DNA from: Brachyhypopomus gauderio
Lineage: Eukaryota; Chordata; Actinopteri; Gymnotiformes; Hypopomidae
Assembly (NCBI RefSeq): GCF_052324685.1
Contig: NC_135214.1
Coordinates: 31,817,971 to 31,881,970, forward strand
Direction of reading: 5' to 3'
DNA: 64,000 bases
Part shown: piece after piece, positions 19,701 to 36,124 of the stretch
Position numbering within the stretch: the stretch's first letter is position 1
Layout: each line of letters opens with the position of its first letter
The notes under the pieces: generated by a model
Told to the model about the DNA's origin: nothing
Seen by the model: the letters and a program-made list of their open reading frames with translations, nothing else
The model's database searches: none
Position numbers and translations under genes: made by a program

Positions 19701-20104
19701 ATTAAGCAGCACCGCATGGTTCCTGTAACAGGGGTGTTGTACTCTGAGGCTCATTGTAAGAATCCTATTTCATTTTGCGCTGGTAGTTTAGTGGTGCAAA
19801 TTGCTCAGTGGTTCGTCTTACGGTTTGTGTTTCATCCCATCCTGCATTGCAGCACTTGTGTCTTCTGCAACGCTTTGCCAAAGCGTCAGCATGGTTGCCT
19901 CATGCACATAATCGGTTTCTGGTTTGAGAAAGCGGGGAGTTCTTTTGTGACGCTTGTTGTTCAGAATCAGCATTTCGATTGGTCAAATGGGCTGCACCTC
20001 AAAGTTCAGTAACACCTCCAAAAAAAAAAAACATTGAATCCATGCATGAGTCTCACTGAACCTTGACCTGTTGCGTTGACCCCTGCCCCGTGGCATCTGT
20101 GCAG

Positions 20105-20978
20105 GTGCGATGGTGACGTTAGTGGCCCTGCCGTTCACGTCGCCCTTCTTCACGAGCGCTGGGATCTGGTGGAGGCGTGTGCTCAGCTCCTCAACACCCA
20201 ATGGCAGCGCAGCATGGGGGCGAGGCTGCACTCGCTCCGCCAATCCAGCACCAACTACCCCGTGTGTCTCCTTCTGCTGGAGGGCGAAAGACACGCCCCT
20301 GAGGAGAAGCTGATAGGCCACGCCCGCGTGTCGCGTGTGCTGGGCAGCAGGAGCCTGTTTGTGGAGTCGGTGGTGGTGCACAGGGAGCTGCGGGGGAGGG
20401 GCTACGGGCGAATCCTGATGGAGGGCGTGGAGCGCTACGCCCGGGCCCGGGGTTGCAAACGCCTCTGCCTCACCACGCACGACAAGCAGCACTTCTACGC
20501 CCACCTGGGCTTCGTGCCCTCGCGACCCGTCCAGAACGTGGGCACGCTGGCCTCCTTCATGCCCCTGGAGCAGCTGCACAAGTTCTGCCGCCCCAACGAG
20601 AGCGAGACTGCGAGGGGCGGGACCGTCGCGGTCAGGCACACTTCTCCACCAATGACAGCTGATGCTCCTCTCCCAGTTCCACCAATGACAGCTGGTCCTC
20701 CTCTCCCTGCTCCAGCCGTCCTTCCTACTCCACCACCTCCTCCACCCCTCTTACCCCTCACCTCTTTTGCCCCTCTTCCCTCTGTTTCCTCCCTTTTTCC
20801 TTCTTCACCTCTTCCCCCTCCTCCACTCCCACCCCCTCTTTCCTCTCTACCCTCTGTCCCTCCACCTGCCCCACCTGCTCCTCCATCCTTATGGACCCCA
20901 GTAGATCAGACTCTAGAACACACGCCGTACACAGATGGACGAGGACTGCCTATCTTCTGGATGCACAAGGACATCTGA
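20105..20978 (+). CDS. naa80: N-alpha-acetyltransferase 80 (actin acetyltransferase), main exon
   Basis: The exon opens after a tgtgcag acceptor and ends at TGA 20976-20978. It encodes a GNAT fold with RGRGYGRILMEG (acetyl-CoA loop) and LTTHDKQHFYAHLGF, then a long Pro-rich region and a C-terminus GLPIFWMHKDI that closely matches mammalian NAA80. NAA80 acetylates the processed N-terminus of actin, using the Pro-rich segment to hold profilin. No suitable ATG lies in frame before the GNAT domain and an in-frame stop is at 20064-20066, so the start must be in an upstream exon that I could not place. It neighbours hyal3, as in mammals. Confidence 0.92.
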
Positions 20979-21270
20979 CCTTCACAGTCATGTCATATAG
21001 AGGCATGCAGTCCAGGTCCTGTAAAACCTCACTGGCATGATCCTAGTCAAATGCCAACCACACGGTGCTTTATGTACAGTAGAGACTGGAAACTGCCTCC
21101 AAGATTTCTGGAGAATTGTGATCAGAATACTGAAACAATCTGTGCCTTAGTACCAAAGATAAAAAAAAAAAACTTCACTGTATAATGTATCATCATTGAC
21201 TCTGAACAGAACATAACATCACTGCTGGACTCTTTGAAAGTGCATAATAATTTGAATGTTTTGTGTTTGA

Positions 21271-21276
21271 ATTAAA
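21271..21276 (+). terminator. Candidate naa80 polyadenylation signal
   Basis: ATTAAA, about 290 bases after the naa80 stop codon and before the hAT element at 21326. Confidence 0.45.
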
Positions 21277-21325
21277 ACTGAAAAACTCTCCCATGTCGTG
21301 TCCATAGGTTCTTTATGCTTTAGAG

Positions 21326-21615
21326 CAGGGGTAATCAATTAAATCTTTCCGCGGTCCATTTTTGGCAGATAGCTCAGACCTTAGGTCCGGGTCCGCGGTG
21401 GCGAACGAAAGTTGTTGAGGGGGGGGGGGGGGGGGGGGGGGTGGCGAACGTAACACTCGTCTGAAAATAAATTCTCCGGTTTAAAATGTAGTCTCCCGTT
21501 AAAATTTTTTTTGGCATTTGGGTCCGTATCCAGTTAATCAGGAATGTGATTGGGTCCGGACAGGACGGCGTTCGGGTCCGGATCCGGACCGCGGTCCGCC
21601 ATTTGGTAATACCTG
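21326..21615. mobile_element. Intact 290-bp hAT-type element
   Basis: Starts CAGGGGTAATCAA and ends with a perfect 8-bp target duplication, ctttagag, at 21318-21325 and 21616-21623. It is the same family as 383-13081 in inverted orientation (shared segments around ggaccgcggtccg and gtccgtatccagttaatcagg). A G-run of more than 20 bases lies at about 21419-21441. It has no coding potential. Confidence 0.9.
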
Positions 21616-21829
21616 CTTTAGAGCAATTGCAGAGGTCCTGGGTACGTTTTACTCTCAGCAGAAGAACGTCCACCTTTTTCTTTTGATTTCAAGCCTGGCA
21701 TTTTGTTAGATTAAGTATATTTTGATTTTCTTTCACTCAAGCAACCATTTCTGTTATACTGAACCACAGCTGATTGGCTGGCTCAGACTACATGGTCACT
21801 ACCATTCAGCTGCAGGAATAATTGATCAT

Positions 21830-22505
21830 TTAATTAATCAGAATTACACCACCATCCAGCAGGACCTCAGATGGGACCGACACAACACTACAGTTGCAAA
21901 GAAGGCCCAACAACGCCTGTATTACCTGCGAAAGCTCAAGAAATTTGGGCTGCCACAATCAGTACTGGTTCTATTCTACACAGCTATAATAGAATCAATC
22001 ATCACATCCTCCATCTCCATCTGGTTCGGCTCTGCGTCTCTGCACGTAAAACGTAAGCTACAGCGATTAGTGCGTTGTGCAGAGAAAGTCATCGGCTGTC
22101 AGCTCCCTTCCCTCGTGGATCTTTACTCAGCTAGGACCAAGAAGAGGGCAGGGAAGATCATGGCTGACCCCTCACACCCCAGCCACCTTCTATTCCAGCG
22201 GTTTCCATCTCTGCGGAGACCAAAAGTGAGGGCCCTAATGACCCGGACCAACCGACACCTCCACAGTTTCTTTCCTCAGGCCATCACCCTCCTAAATAAG
22301 GACCCATCACACATCCCTCCAATACCACAACACATCAATCCCATATGCTAGCACGTGCACCTTAGTATTTATTATTTATTATTCTATTCTACTATTTATT
22401 ACTCATTATTTTTCTTTATGATATCTGCGGTTTATGTTGACACCTGCACCAAAAAATATTCCTTGTACTCCTGCTACTTGGCGAATAAAAATTTCTGATT
22501 CTGAT
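21830..22505 (+). pseudogene. LINE 3' fragment (end of reverse-transcriptase protein)
   Basis: The frame to 22351 contains KKAQQRLYYLRKLKKFGLPQ, then FYTAIIESIITSSISIWFG and DLYSARTKKRAGKIMADPSH. This is the typical C-terminus of L2/CR1-group (possibly Rex1/Babar) reverse-transcriptase proteins. The catalytic core is missing, as in most 5'-truncated LINE copies. The 3' end is probably the gaataaaaatttctgattctgat tail near 22480-22505. Confidence 0.8.
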
Positions 22506-22833
22506 TATACATAGTTTGCATCTGATTTTCCAGAAGTAGTAGATTTACATTGTTTACAACATTTATTATATTACAATAAATGTAAATGCTTGTTAGTAAA
22601 AAAAAATGTAACAGTTCTTTATACAATTCACTTATATTTTGAATTTTTCACTTTTAGCTTAGTTTGTTTTTATAATTCACTAGTACCATTGCAGGTAACC
22701 ACACAGTGATGGTTTGATCCCCTGGGCAATATCATGAATAAAATTAATTTAGCTCAAACAAGTTTACTAAATTGGAACTGTGGACTCTGTAAGTTCATGG
22801 TGAAATTAAATCTGTTCTACAGGAGGAGCCGTC

Positions 22834-24591
22834 ATGGTTTGGAGGGTCTGCACCCTGGCCCTTCTTATCTTTACCACGTGTCTCGGCAACTCCGTCACCA
22901 GGGCGGGGCCTGATGTGGGGAGGCGTGGCTTCTCTGTGGTTTGGAACATGCCTACTTCAAGATGTGAGCGTCTCCACGGCGTCACGCTGCCCCTGCAGAA
23001 GTACGGGATCATACACAATGTGGAGCAGAACTTCCTGGGTGAGGGAATAAGTCTGTTTTATGAGCGCCGTCTCGGCTTGTACCCGCACGTCAGTCGGCAG
23101 AACCGGATCATCAACGGTGGGATACCACAACAGGGCCATCTGGAGGGTCACCTCACACTGACTGAACATCAGCTCCGCGTACTTTTAGGTAAGCACTTCG
23201 CCGGATTGGCTGTGCTGGACTGGGAGGCGTGGCAACCTCTGTGGAGACAGAACTTTGGCACACGGAAGGTGTACAAGAGGCTGTCCAGACTGTTGGTGTG
23301 GCAGAGACATTCGGAGATGTCTGAGGAGAATGTGACGTCACTGGCAACAGAGGAGTTTGAGACTGCAGCAAGGGCGTTCATGGAAGGAACCCTGCGTCTT
23401 GGAGTTCGTGTTCGCCCCAGAGGATTGTGGGGGTTTTATGGGCTGCCTGGTTGTTACAACTACCACGGAGCTAAGAGGAGTGGGTACACAGGGCAGTGTA
23501 AACCTGGTACAGAGACAATGAATGACAGACTGGCATTTTTATGGCAACACTCCACTGCACTGTACCCAAGTGTGTACGTGAGCCGTGGGTTAGCGGGCCA
23601 CCCCGACACACGGCTCATGATGAGACATCGCATACTAGAGGCACTTCGAGTGGCTTCCCAGCATGCACCTCGTTCCCAGCCAATCCCGGTCCTACCTTAC
23701 GCTAGAGTGGCCTTCATACATACCCTGCAGTTCCTGAACCAGGTATACACACTCACCATTGCTCTGCCTCTAGCCATTAACTGCTTGCTCCATACATAGT
23801 ATTAGAAGAAAAGCTACAATTAGTGGACTACACAAAAGTGTAAGTGACCTTCCAAAATACAACCTAATGTAAGTTTGCTTAAGCTTAGCCAATAAAACCT
23901 AAAAAGTAGGAGCAGGATGAGATTGGTTCTCCTAACAGAGCAAACTGAATTCCGTTGTGTGCATCCTTATGTGTGTGTGTGTTTGTGTGATTGCAGACAG
24001 ATCTGGAACACACTCTGGGAGAGGCTGCAGCTCTAGGAGCAGCTGGGGTAGTGCTGTGGGGAGAGCTGAGTTTTACCAAGTCCCGGGTCAGCACGTGTGT
24101 GTGTGTGTAGCACCTTTCACACTGGACAACACTCTCATTATTGACTTTTAAGTTTGCATGTTTGTATTATGTTTATCTGTGATATTATCTATATTGATCT
24201 GTAATAGATGTGTATTTATCTGTGAAAACAAAACCATATGAATGTGTGGAGTGTTGTACAGAACTAATGGTGTGAAGCTCTTTCTATCCCTCCACTTTTC
24301 CCTTCTCACTCACTCTCTCTCTCCCTCCAGGACCAGTGTGTTCTTCTCCGCGATTACATCAACTCCGTCCTTGGTGTGTACGTGAAGACTCTACAACGGG
24401 GCACGACGCGCTGCAGTCAGATCGTGTGCCATGGCAACGGCCGCTGTGCCAGACGCAAGCCTCACTCTGGCCACACCATCCCCGTGTTTCACAACGAGTG
24501 TGAGCCTGACGTGGACCTGCCGTCTCACTTCAAATGTGTGTGTTACGAAGGCTGGAGTGGAGCACGGTGCGAGAACACCGAACGAGTGTGA
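22834..24591 (+). CDS. hyal3: Hyaluronidase-3
   Basis: Exons 22834-23742, 23997-24086 and 24331-24591 give 419 residues with phase-0 junctions. There is a signal peptide (first ~20 residues). The glycosyl hydrolase 56 barrel has catalytic DWE at residues 129-131, the position of the HYAL1 acid (Glu131), then [17 protein letters not shown] and [12 protein letters not shown]. The C-terminal EGF-like segment runs from [12 protein letters not shown] to [12 protein letters not shown]. These enzymes cut hyaluronan at beta-1,4 bonds. FSVVWN, GIIHN and [10 protein letters not shown] fit HYAL3 better than HYAL1 or HYAL2, and it sits next to naa80 as in mammals. No GPI signal is seen. Confidence 0.9.
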
Positions 24592-24743
24592 CGCGGGACA
24601 GCAGTAGAACCTTTTAATTACAGTTTCCGAGACACAACAGAATACACCAAGATTTGTGTTCTGTGTGCCGTTAGTTTTAACATGACAGAATTAACCTGCA
24701 GATCTGTGGTTGATTAATCCAGACTGGGAAGGTTACTTTTTAC

Positions 24744-24749
24744 AATAAA
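24744..24749 (+). terminator. hyal3 polyadenylation signal
   Basis: AATAAA about 150 bases after the hyal3 stop codon, the only canonical signal nearby. Confidence 0.6.
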
Positions 24750-25559
24750 GCTGCTACTGCACAAAGAGCTTGATTTTTACACCCTATAATTATTTTTTAC
24801 CAAGTACAGTTTTTTGCTATTCATCCAAACAGTCCTTATATACATGTTTGACACTATGTACAGTCATTTTAAAAGCAGTTATTAGCCCTGGCACATGTTT
24901 AATCCAGCACATTGTTCTGGGGTCAGAATTTACCTTGTTATTTCAAAGGAGGAAGATGATAAAGTACATCTGTAGTTCTGAGAACACAGAGTAAGTGCTT
25001 TTCCTCTGCGGTTTTTAATCCATAATGTGTTAATGACAATGACATGTTTTGCGGATTATGGAGTATGGTTTCTCTTCTAGACTCACATCTGTACTCATAA
25101 TGATGCATGTTTCTGGATAGTGGTGAGTAGTTGTGCATGCTACAAGTGTGCAAGCTTCGAACACACTGGGTCTCTGATGGTCTTTGGTGATCTTCAGTGT
25201 CTTGAACACTATAAATAAATAGAAATAAATCTATAGTCATTTTTCAAAAGCTTTCAAGCTTTTTCTCAATTAATTTTTTTAATCTCTACTAGTCTAGACT
25301 CTTTTGCTCCTTGTTGTCAAAGGCCCAGTGCACTTGTTGTAGATATATTTAACTAGATTCTGGTTGTCTTTAACATATATCCAGTTTTTCCATTAACAAT
25401 ACATGAGCAGGCTTGTTCTGTAGTGAAGTCACACCATATTAAAAAGTATGTTTTCAAATGTACGGAAAACACACTGATTTTGTTGTGACGCTTAGAACCA
25501 TACTTATCTCTGAGCAAAAAATATCGTTTAGTAAGCCTGGGGCTCATAGAACAGTGCAG
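24750..25559. other. Spacer between hyal3 and lsmem2
   Basis: The two genes converge here. Nothing coding or repetitive is recognised; the lsmem2 3' untranslated region must lie within it. Confidence 0.5.
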
Positions 25560-26603
25560 TCAGTGTCTGTCCCGCGATGTGGTCAGGTTTCTACGTAGAT
25601 CCTGGAGCTCCTGGACAAGGATGGAGATCTCCTCTGCCGTCTCCTGCCTTTGGCTCACCATCTCAGACAGAGTGTGTAGAGCTCTGCTCTGTTGCACTAG
25701 AGGAGCAACACAAATATCATTCCCGTCCACTGGACAATTAAAATGCATCAGCTTGTGAGTTTAATGTGCTAGTATAATTGTTTACTATCAACAGCCCGTG
25801 AGGTTGTGCGCATAGTATAAAAACCACAATGCCATTTACAGATCAGTTTGGGCTGTGTTCAACCAGATAAGCTTGAACCTTTCTGTTCCAGTGAAGTGCT
25901 GGTTCAGTTAATGTATCCACCCTGGCTGACTGGGTTGGGTTGGATTAATGACCCATACTGGTGACGTTTGGTACATGGAGAGAAGCCTGAATTACATATT
26001 AATAACATTGAGGAGGTATATGTTAGATAGGAAATACTACTCGTAATTAAAGGAGGTATTATCTCACCTAAGAAGCTAAAGATGAGAATGAGAGTGATGA
26101 GGACCAGGATTACAGCCACACATGCCACCGAGTAGCGCCACGTAAAGGGGACGCACGTGCTGCTGAGTTGTTTCAAACGGGATGTTCTCATTCGATGCCC
26201 TGTTTGACAGGCAACCGGTCTATCCAATGTTTGAAGTTTCCCATTGATGGACGGCGGTCTGGGGCGGGGTGGTCGGCTACCTGAGAGGGTAATTAGCAGG
26301 TGTCTTTGGTGACAAGAAAATTCAGATGAAAGCATAAATCAACCAACCAAAATGATGAAGCTGGTGTAGTTGTGACAGAGCTCCCTGGAACTTCTGGTGT
26401 GTTTTTGAGCACATAGTCACAATGGAAGAACATGAACCATGTGGTACCTTTGCCATGCTGTTCAGGGTGTGTGCGATGCAGATCGCTGATGGAGTCTACA
26501 GAGTGCAGTTCGATCTCAGTTAGGTCTTTATCGCTGATTTGTACAAAGCCTGGAGGAGGAGAAGGAAGAGGTTGTATTCCTGCTCAGGAGGCGTTTTGTG
26601 TGT

Positions 26604-26634
<31 letters not shown>

Positions 26635-27193
26635 TTCTTGAAACCTGTTAGTTTGAGAATGAATCCTATTTAAATGGCTTGTTCAAATATACTTGACATA
26701 CATAGGCCTTCTGATCACATACACTAACCCTTTTGGGAAAAGGAGGACTTGTGACATACATCTTAGAGGAACTGTCCACTTTACTAAAAGCGTGATGATG
26801 TCAAGCTCCACCTAAAAATTACAGAACGTTTAAATTGGTATCCGTGTTCATTTTTTTTAATGCTCTTTCGTTGCTATAGCTTTTGAAACAAAAGTTCAGA
26901 AAATTGACTATTTGAAGAGAAGCGATATAACTTCGGTATCACTTTGTTGAGTCTAATTTGGATTAAATGATTTCAACATTATAACTCGTTTTGGAAAATG
27001 CACCGTGACGGTTAATATTTCAGGCGACTCTATATGCAGCACCCTGAAATTGTCATGAACCATGAGCTTCAAGTCCTTCTCTAAAGCGCAGAGCCAAAAC
27101 TGAACAGGTCTATCATGAAGTACTTTGTTAATATATTTCCAGGTTTAATTCAGGTACCCAGATGCAGGGTTATATCTTACCTTGCGACTGCAT
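25560..27193 (-). CDS. lsmem2: Leucine-rich single-pass membrane protein 2
   Basis: Four coding exons on the minus strand join in phase: 27181-27193 (ATG plus 10 nt), 26448-26549, 26068-26280 and 25560-25696, giving 154 residues with stop TGA at 25560-25562. The N-terminal half has ELHSVDSISDLH, like the VDSINDL segment of LSMEM1. One transmembrane helix (SVACVAVILVLITLILIFSF) follows, then a Leu-rich coiled-coil tail (SEMVSQRQETAEEI). Function is unknown. The name rests on this architecture and on lying beside ifrd2 and hyal3, where human LSMEM2 lies. The 13-nt first exon is supported by a perfect gtaaga donor and matching phase. Confidence 0.8.
26600..26635. repeat. (TG)n followed by G homopolymer
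   Basis: A TG run then about 16 G's, in the first lsmem2 intron. The layout is the same as at 14780-14812. Confidence 0.9.
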
Positions 27194-27793
27194 CCTCGTC
27201 AAACTCTGGAGGGTATTCGGTAGATGTGATGGCACGGCAGTGGAAAAAACAGACCCGTTCTTAATCTCGGAAGAGTAGCCTACCCCAAATTCACAAGGTA
27301 GCCGCAAAAATCCTAAATCATTCTGTGAATAGGTTTCTGTAATGTTTTGTATATTACAAAAATCATAATATAAAATGTCTATGACTGTGATACAACTTTG
27401 CCCTGTTTTCTTGTCACGGTTGCTTGTCCTGTATCCTCACAACCAGCCGGCTGTCCGGGACAGTCCGAAATTCCCGGACCCAAAATAGCTGCTGCAGCTT
27501 GGTGGCGTGTGAGGTCTATTAATAGATTCTTCTCCAAACTATGATCGAGTTAGGCTATAACAGACTACAAGTGGAGCTCAGTGTGCGAGGACCAACAAGT
27601 TTAAGCTAATACATTTTGAGCCTTGGTGCTATAGGCAACTTTCTAAAGCGGGATATACCTACGTTTTCCACTCTGCACATTTGAACTTTGTGTAAAATGT
27701 TTATTTTACTAGCTTATGTCTTCCAGAACAAGACGACAAGACATGAACACAAGCTCTGCATGGACTATAACCGAGGACGTAAAGTACAGTTGC

Positions 27794-27813
27794 AACTACA
27801 TTTCCCAGGATTC
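27794..27813. promoter_or_regulatory. ZNF143-like site upstream of amt
   Basis: aactacatttcccagga matches the ZNF143/Staf consensus (ACTACAnnTCCCAG) well. It lies 150 bases before the amt ATG and 600 bases before the divergent lsmem2 ATG, consistent with a shared head-to-head promoter. Binding is inferred from sequence only. Confidence 0.6.
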
Positions 27814-27945
27814 CAAGCATTTCAGTGTCCCTTGTTTTGCTGGGAAAGCAGAATTTCAAGACCGGAGTCCACGGGAGTGAAGACTAGAGCAACGCGGGGG
27901 TTTCGTTGGAAAGCTGTATGATCTGAAACTGGACGGGAGGCAAAA

Positions 27946-33564
<5,619 letters not shown>

Positions 33565-35938
33565 AGCGAACATTGACTTCCCAAACCATCTTATCTCATT
33601 AGACAACACATTGGCTAATATGCCTATCTGTGATCAGGTTCCAACCAGTCTGACAGCATTTAGCACTTGAACTTGCTGGACTGCTGGGGTAAAGTAATTT
33701 CTAATTTGAGAGTACAAACCAGAGAATGCATGACGCGACATTAAACACACACAAACACACTCTGTTGTGACCATGGGTATGGAACTCCTCTAGAGTATGT
33801 ATGTCAAATCTATACATTCCAAAAGATAAACTCATAAATATATTGTGTATTTATATAGTTTGTGTGAGGGAGTGATTTGCTCCACTTTAAATTCCATGAC
33901 GCACACCATGTCATCACATGCATCAAAATTACTACTGTTGGTCATGTTATATTTGTTCTGGTTCGTTTGCACATGGTTATATTTGTACATGCTGATGTAA
34001 GACTCTGTATACATGTGTGAACAGCACATCTGTTTTGAAGGACACTCTCCAGTTGTCCTGCAGTTCATTTATGTAGTCCAGGGATCAACCACTAGTTAGG
34101 TTTGTACTGAATTAACAAGACCATAACATTTACTAAATAATATCAGCAATTTGCCTGAAAACCTAGGCTGTAACAAGCTGGAAGTGCCTTTTGTTCTTAT
34201 AATTGTAAAGTGTCTGCAGTACATTAGATTACATAGTTTTATATATGTGACATTCATCTTCTGTCAAAATATAGTTTATATGTAACACTGACACATATTT
34301 TCCCAGTATTGATAGAATGTTGACCACCTTAATTCTGAATGCTTTGTGTGTATATTTAGTCCTCATGGTTCTGTACCCCCCACTTCTGCAAATCCTCTGT
34401 TACCCTAAACTGTGAACCCAAACTGATGGGCCCAAATATATAGTAAAAATATAACAGTTTGTCCTGCTGTTAGAATTAATCTTAGTATATTTATACATTA
34501 GGATATTAATAACATTATAATAAAGTATTAATATTCTCAAATTTGTAATTTAATTATGTTTTGTGTGTCTTTCACACTGTGACACTGAAACCGATTTGAT
34601 TCTGGTAATTCATCTACATGTAAATAATGTAACATTCCATAAGTCTAAAATCAAAACCAGCATTTGAGAAGTTGGGGTGTGCATGGGTTATTGACAATTT
34701 GGTTTTTAAAAATCGCAGTGGCTTCAAAGTAAAAGGAATCAGTAACACAGTAGACTGCAATAAACTGCAGATGTTGCAGAAGACTGAAACCTGAACGTTT
34801 ATTGAGCTTCCACGTTGTAATTTCAGACGTCACGAACTGGCATGGTTGTTTCTTGGTGTAAACCCTATGATCAGTCGTATTCAGCCCCCACCTCCACAAG
34901 AACTCGGATGGTGTTTGGATGGTGTCTTTGCACTCGGCGTGTACGTCACGTTGTGGGGATAATCCTCAGCATTTACGGAACATTGGTAAACATGTATTGC
35001 TAATTAAACTGAAGTATTAGTTAAATAGCTCTGCCTGAGCCACAGACTAAAATTAATTACCCTAGTGAGTGTCCGTATCGCTGTAAATCAAGTTCTGTGT
35101 AGGTTACATAGAACGTAATTGGCATACATAGTAGAATATCTTTTTTCTGAAAACACGTGTTTTCAGTCTGTCACGTGTACGGTTATTGTCACTCAGACGA
35201 TGGAAAGTAAAATAACTTTCAAAAAGGTTTTATGAAGGAGATGGGACAGGAATTACCCATCGATCAGCTAACGTATTATTCGTGAGTAGTGTTAATAAAA
35301 TTAAAATAACTGTACAAGCGACGCTGAGCGTAGTAAACGTATTGTTTTTGAAGCCGACGTCATAACCCAAACATTTTCAAACAGCTGATTGTTGCTCGGA
35401 ATTGTGGGAGTTGTAGTTCGTCACACAATTCCTTCTCGTACGTGCGTCTGAAGGAAACGCCATTACCCACAATCTGTCCGCGAGGCGTGTTCTGAGAGGA
35501 GGAGCCGGTGCGGAAAGCGGTTACTGAGGAGAAGATGGTGGAATCTGCAGTTACAACGTGCACATTTATCCGTCCTAAACGTTTCGAAAAATATCTACCA
35601 TCTCAACCCGGCATTAGATATCGCTTACCTGGAGACAAGCATAGATAATACACCCTAAAAAGAGAAAGAAACCCGCCAAGTTTAGCATTTTTTGGCGTGG
35701 GAGACCACGCAGAAATTTAATGGTGCCAAAACGTGGTGTTGAAGTCGGGACAGTTGCAAGACTGCGGGAGGACAGATAGCGACCTGCTGCTCCACTCTCC
35801 TCGGAGTTTGTTTTTGTTTAACTGACAGTTTGTTGACTGTTAGGCGGAGGTTGTTTGTTATTTTGTTTTACAGTTAGTGGGAAGGCCATAAAAGGGATCC
35901 TGCTGTGATCTGCCGTGTCTGTTTCGGGATCGGCAGAC
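33565..35938 (+). other. amt 3' region and ifrd2 upstream region
   Basis: No coding sequence is recognised. Several possible amt polyadenylation signals occur, for example near 34518. The last 550 bases become less AT-rich and contain the ifrd2 promoter and 5' untranslated region. Confidence 0.5.
35399..35420. promoter_or_regulatory. ZNF143-like site upstream of ifrd2
   Basis: ggaattgtgggagttgtag is, on the minus strand, ctacaactcccacaattcc, close to the ZNF143 consensus. It lies 520-540 bases before the ifrd2 ATG, near a plausible transcription start. Confidence 0.55.
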
Positions 35939-36029
35939 ATGCCACGGGGCAAAAGAGGAAAACGTGGCGACCGCAGTGGCCACCCGAGCAAGGGTGAGTT
36001 TACCCCAGGGCCAGGAGGGGTATATAAGT

Positions 36030-36124
<95 letters not shown>

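Noticed and set aside
19983-20639. 218-codon minus-strand ORF over naa80
   Set aside because: Arises from the GC-rich complement of naa80; no start context or homology.
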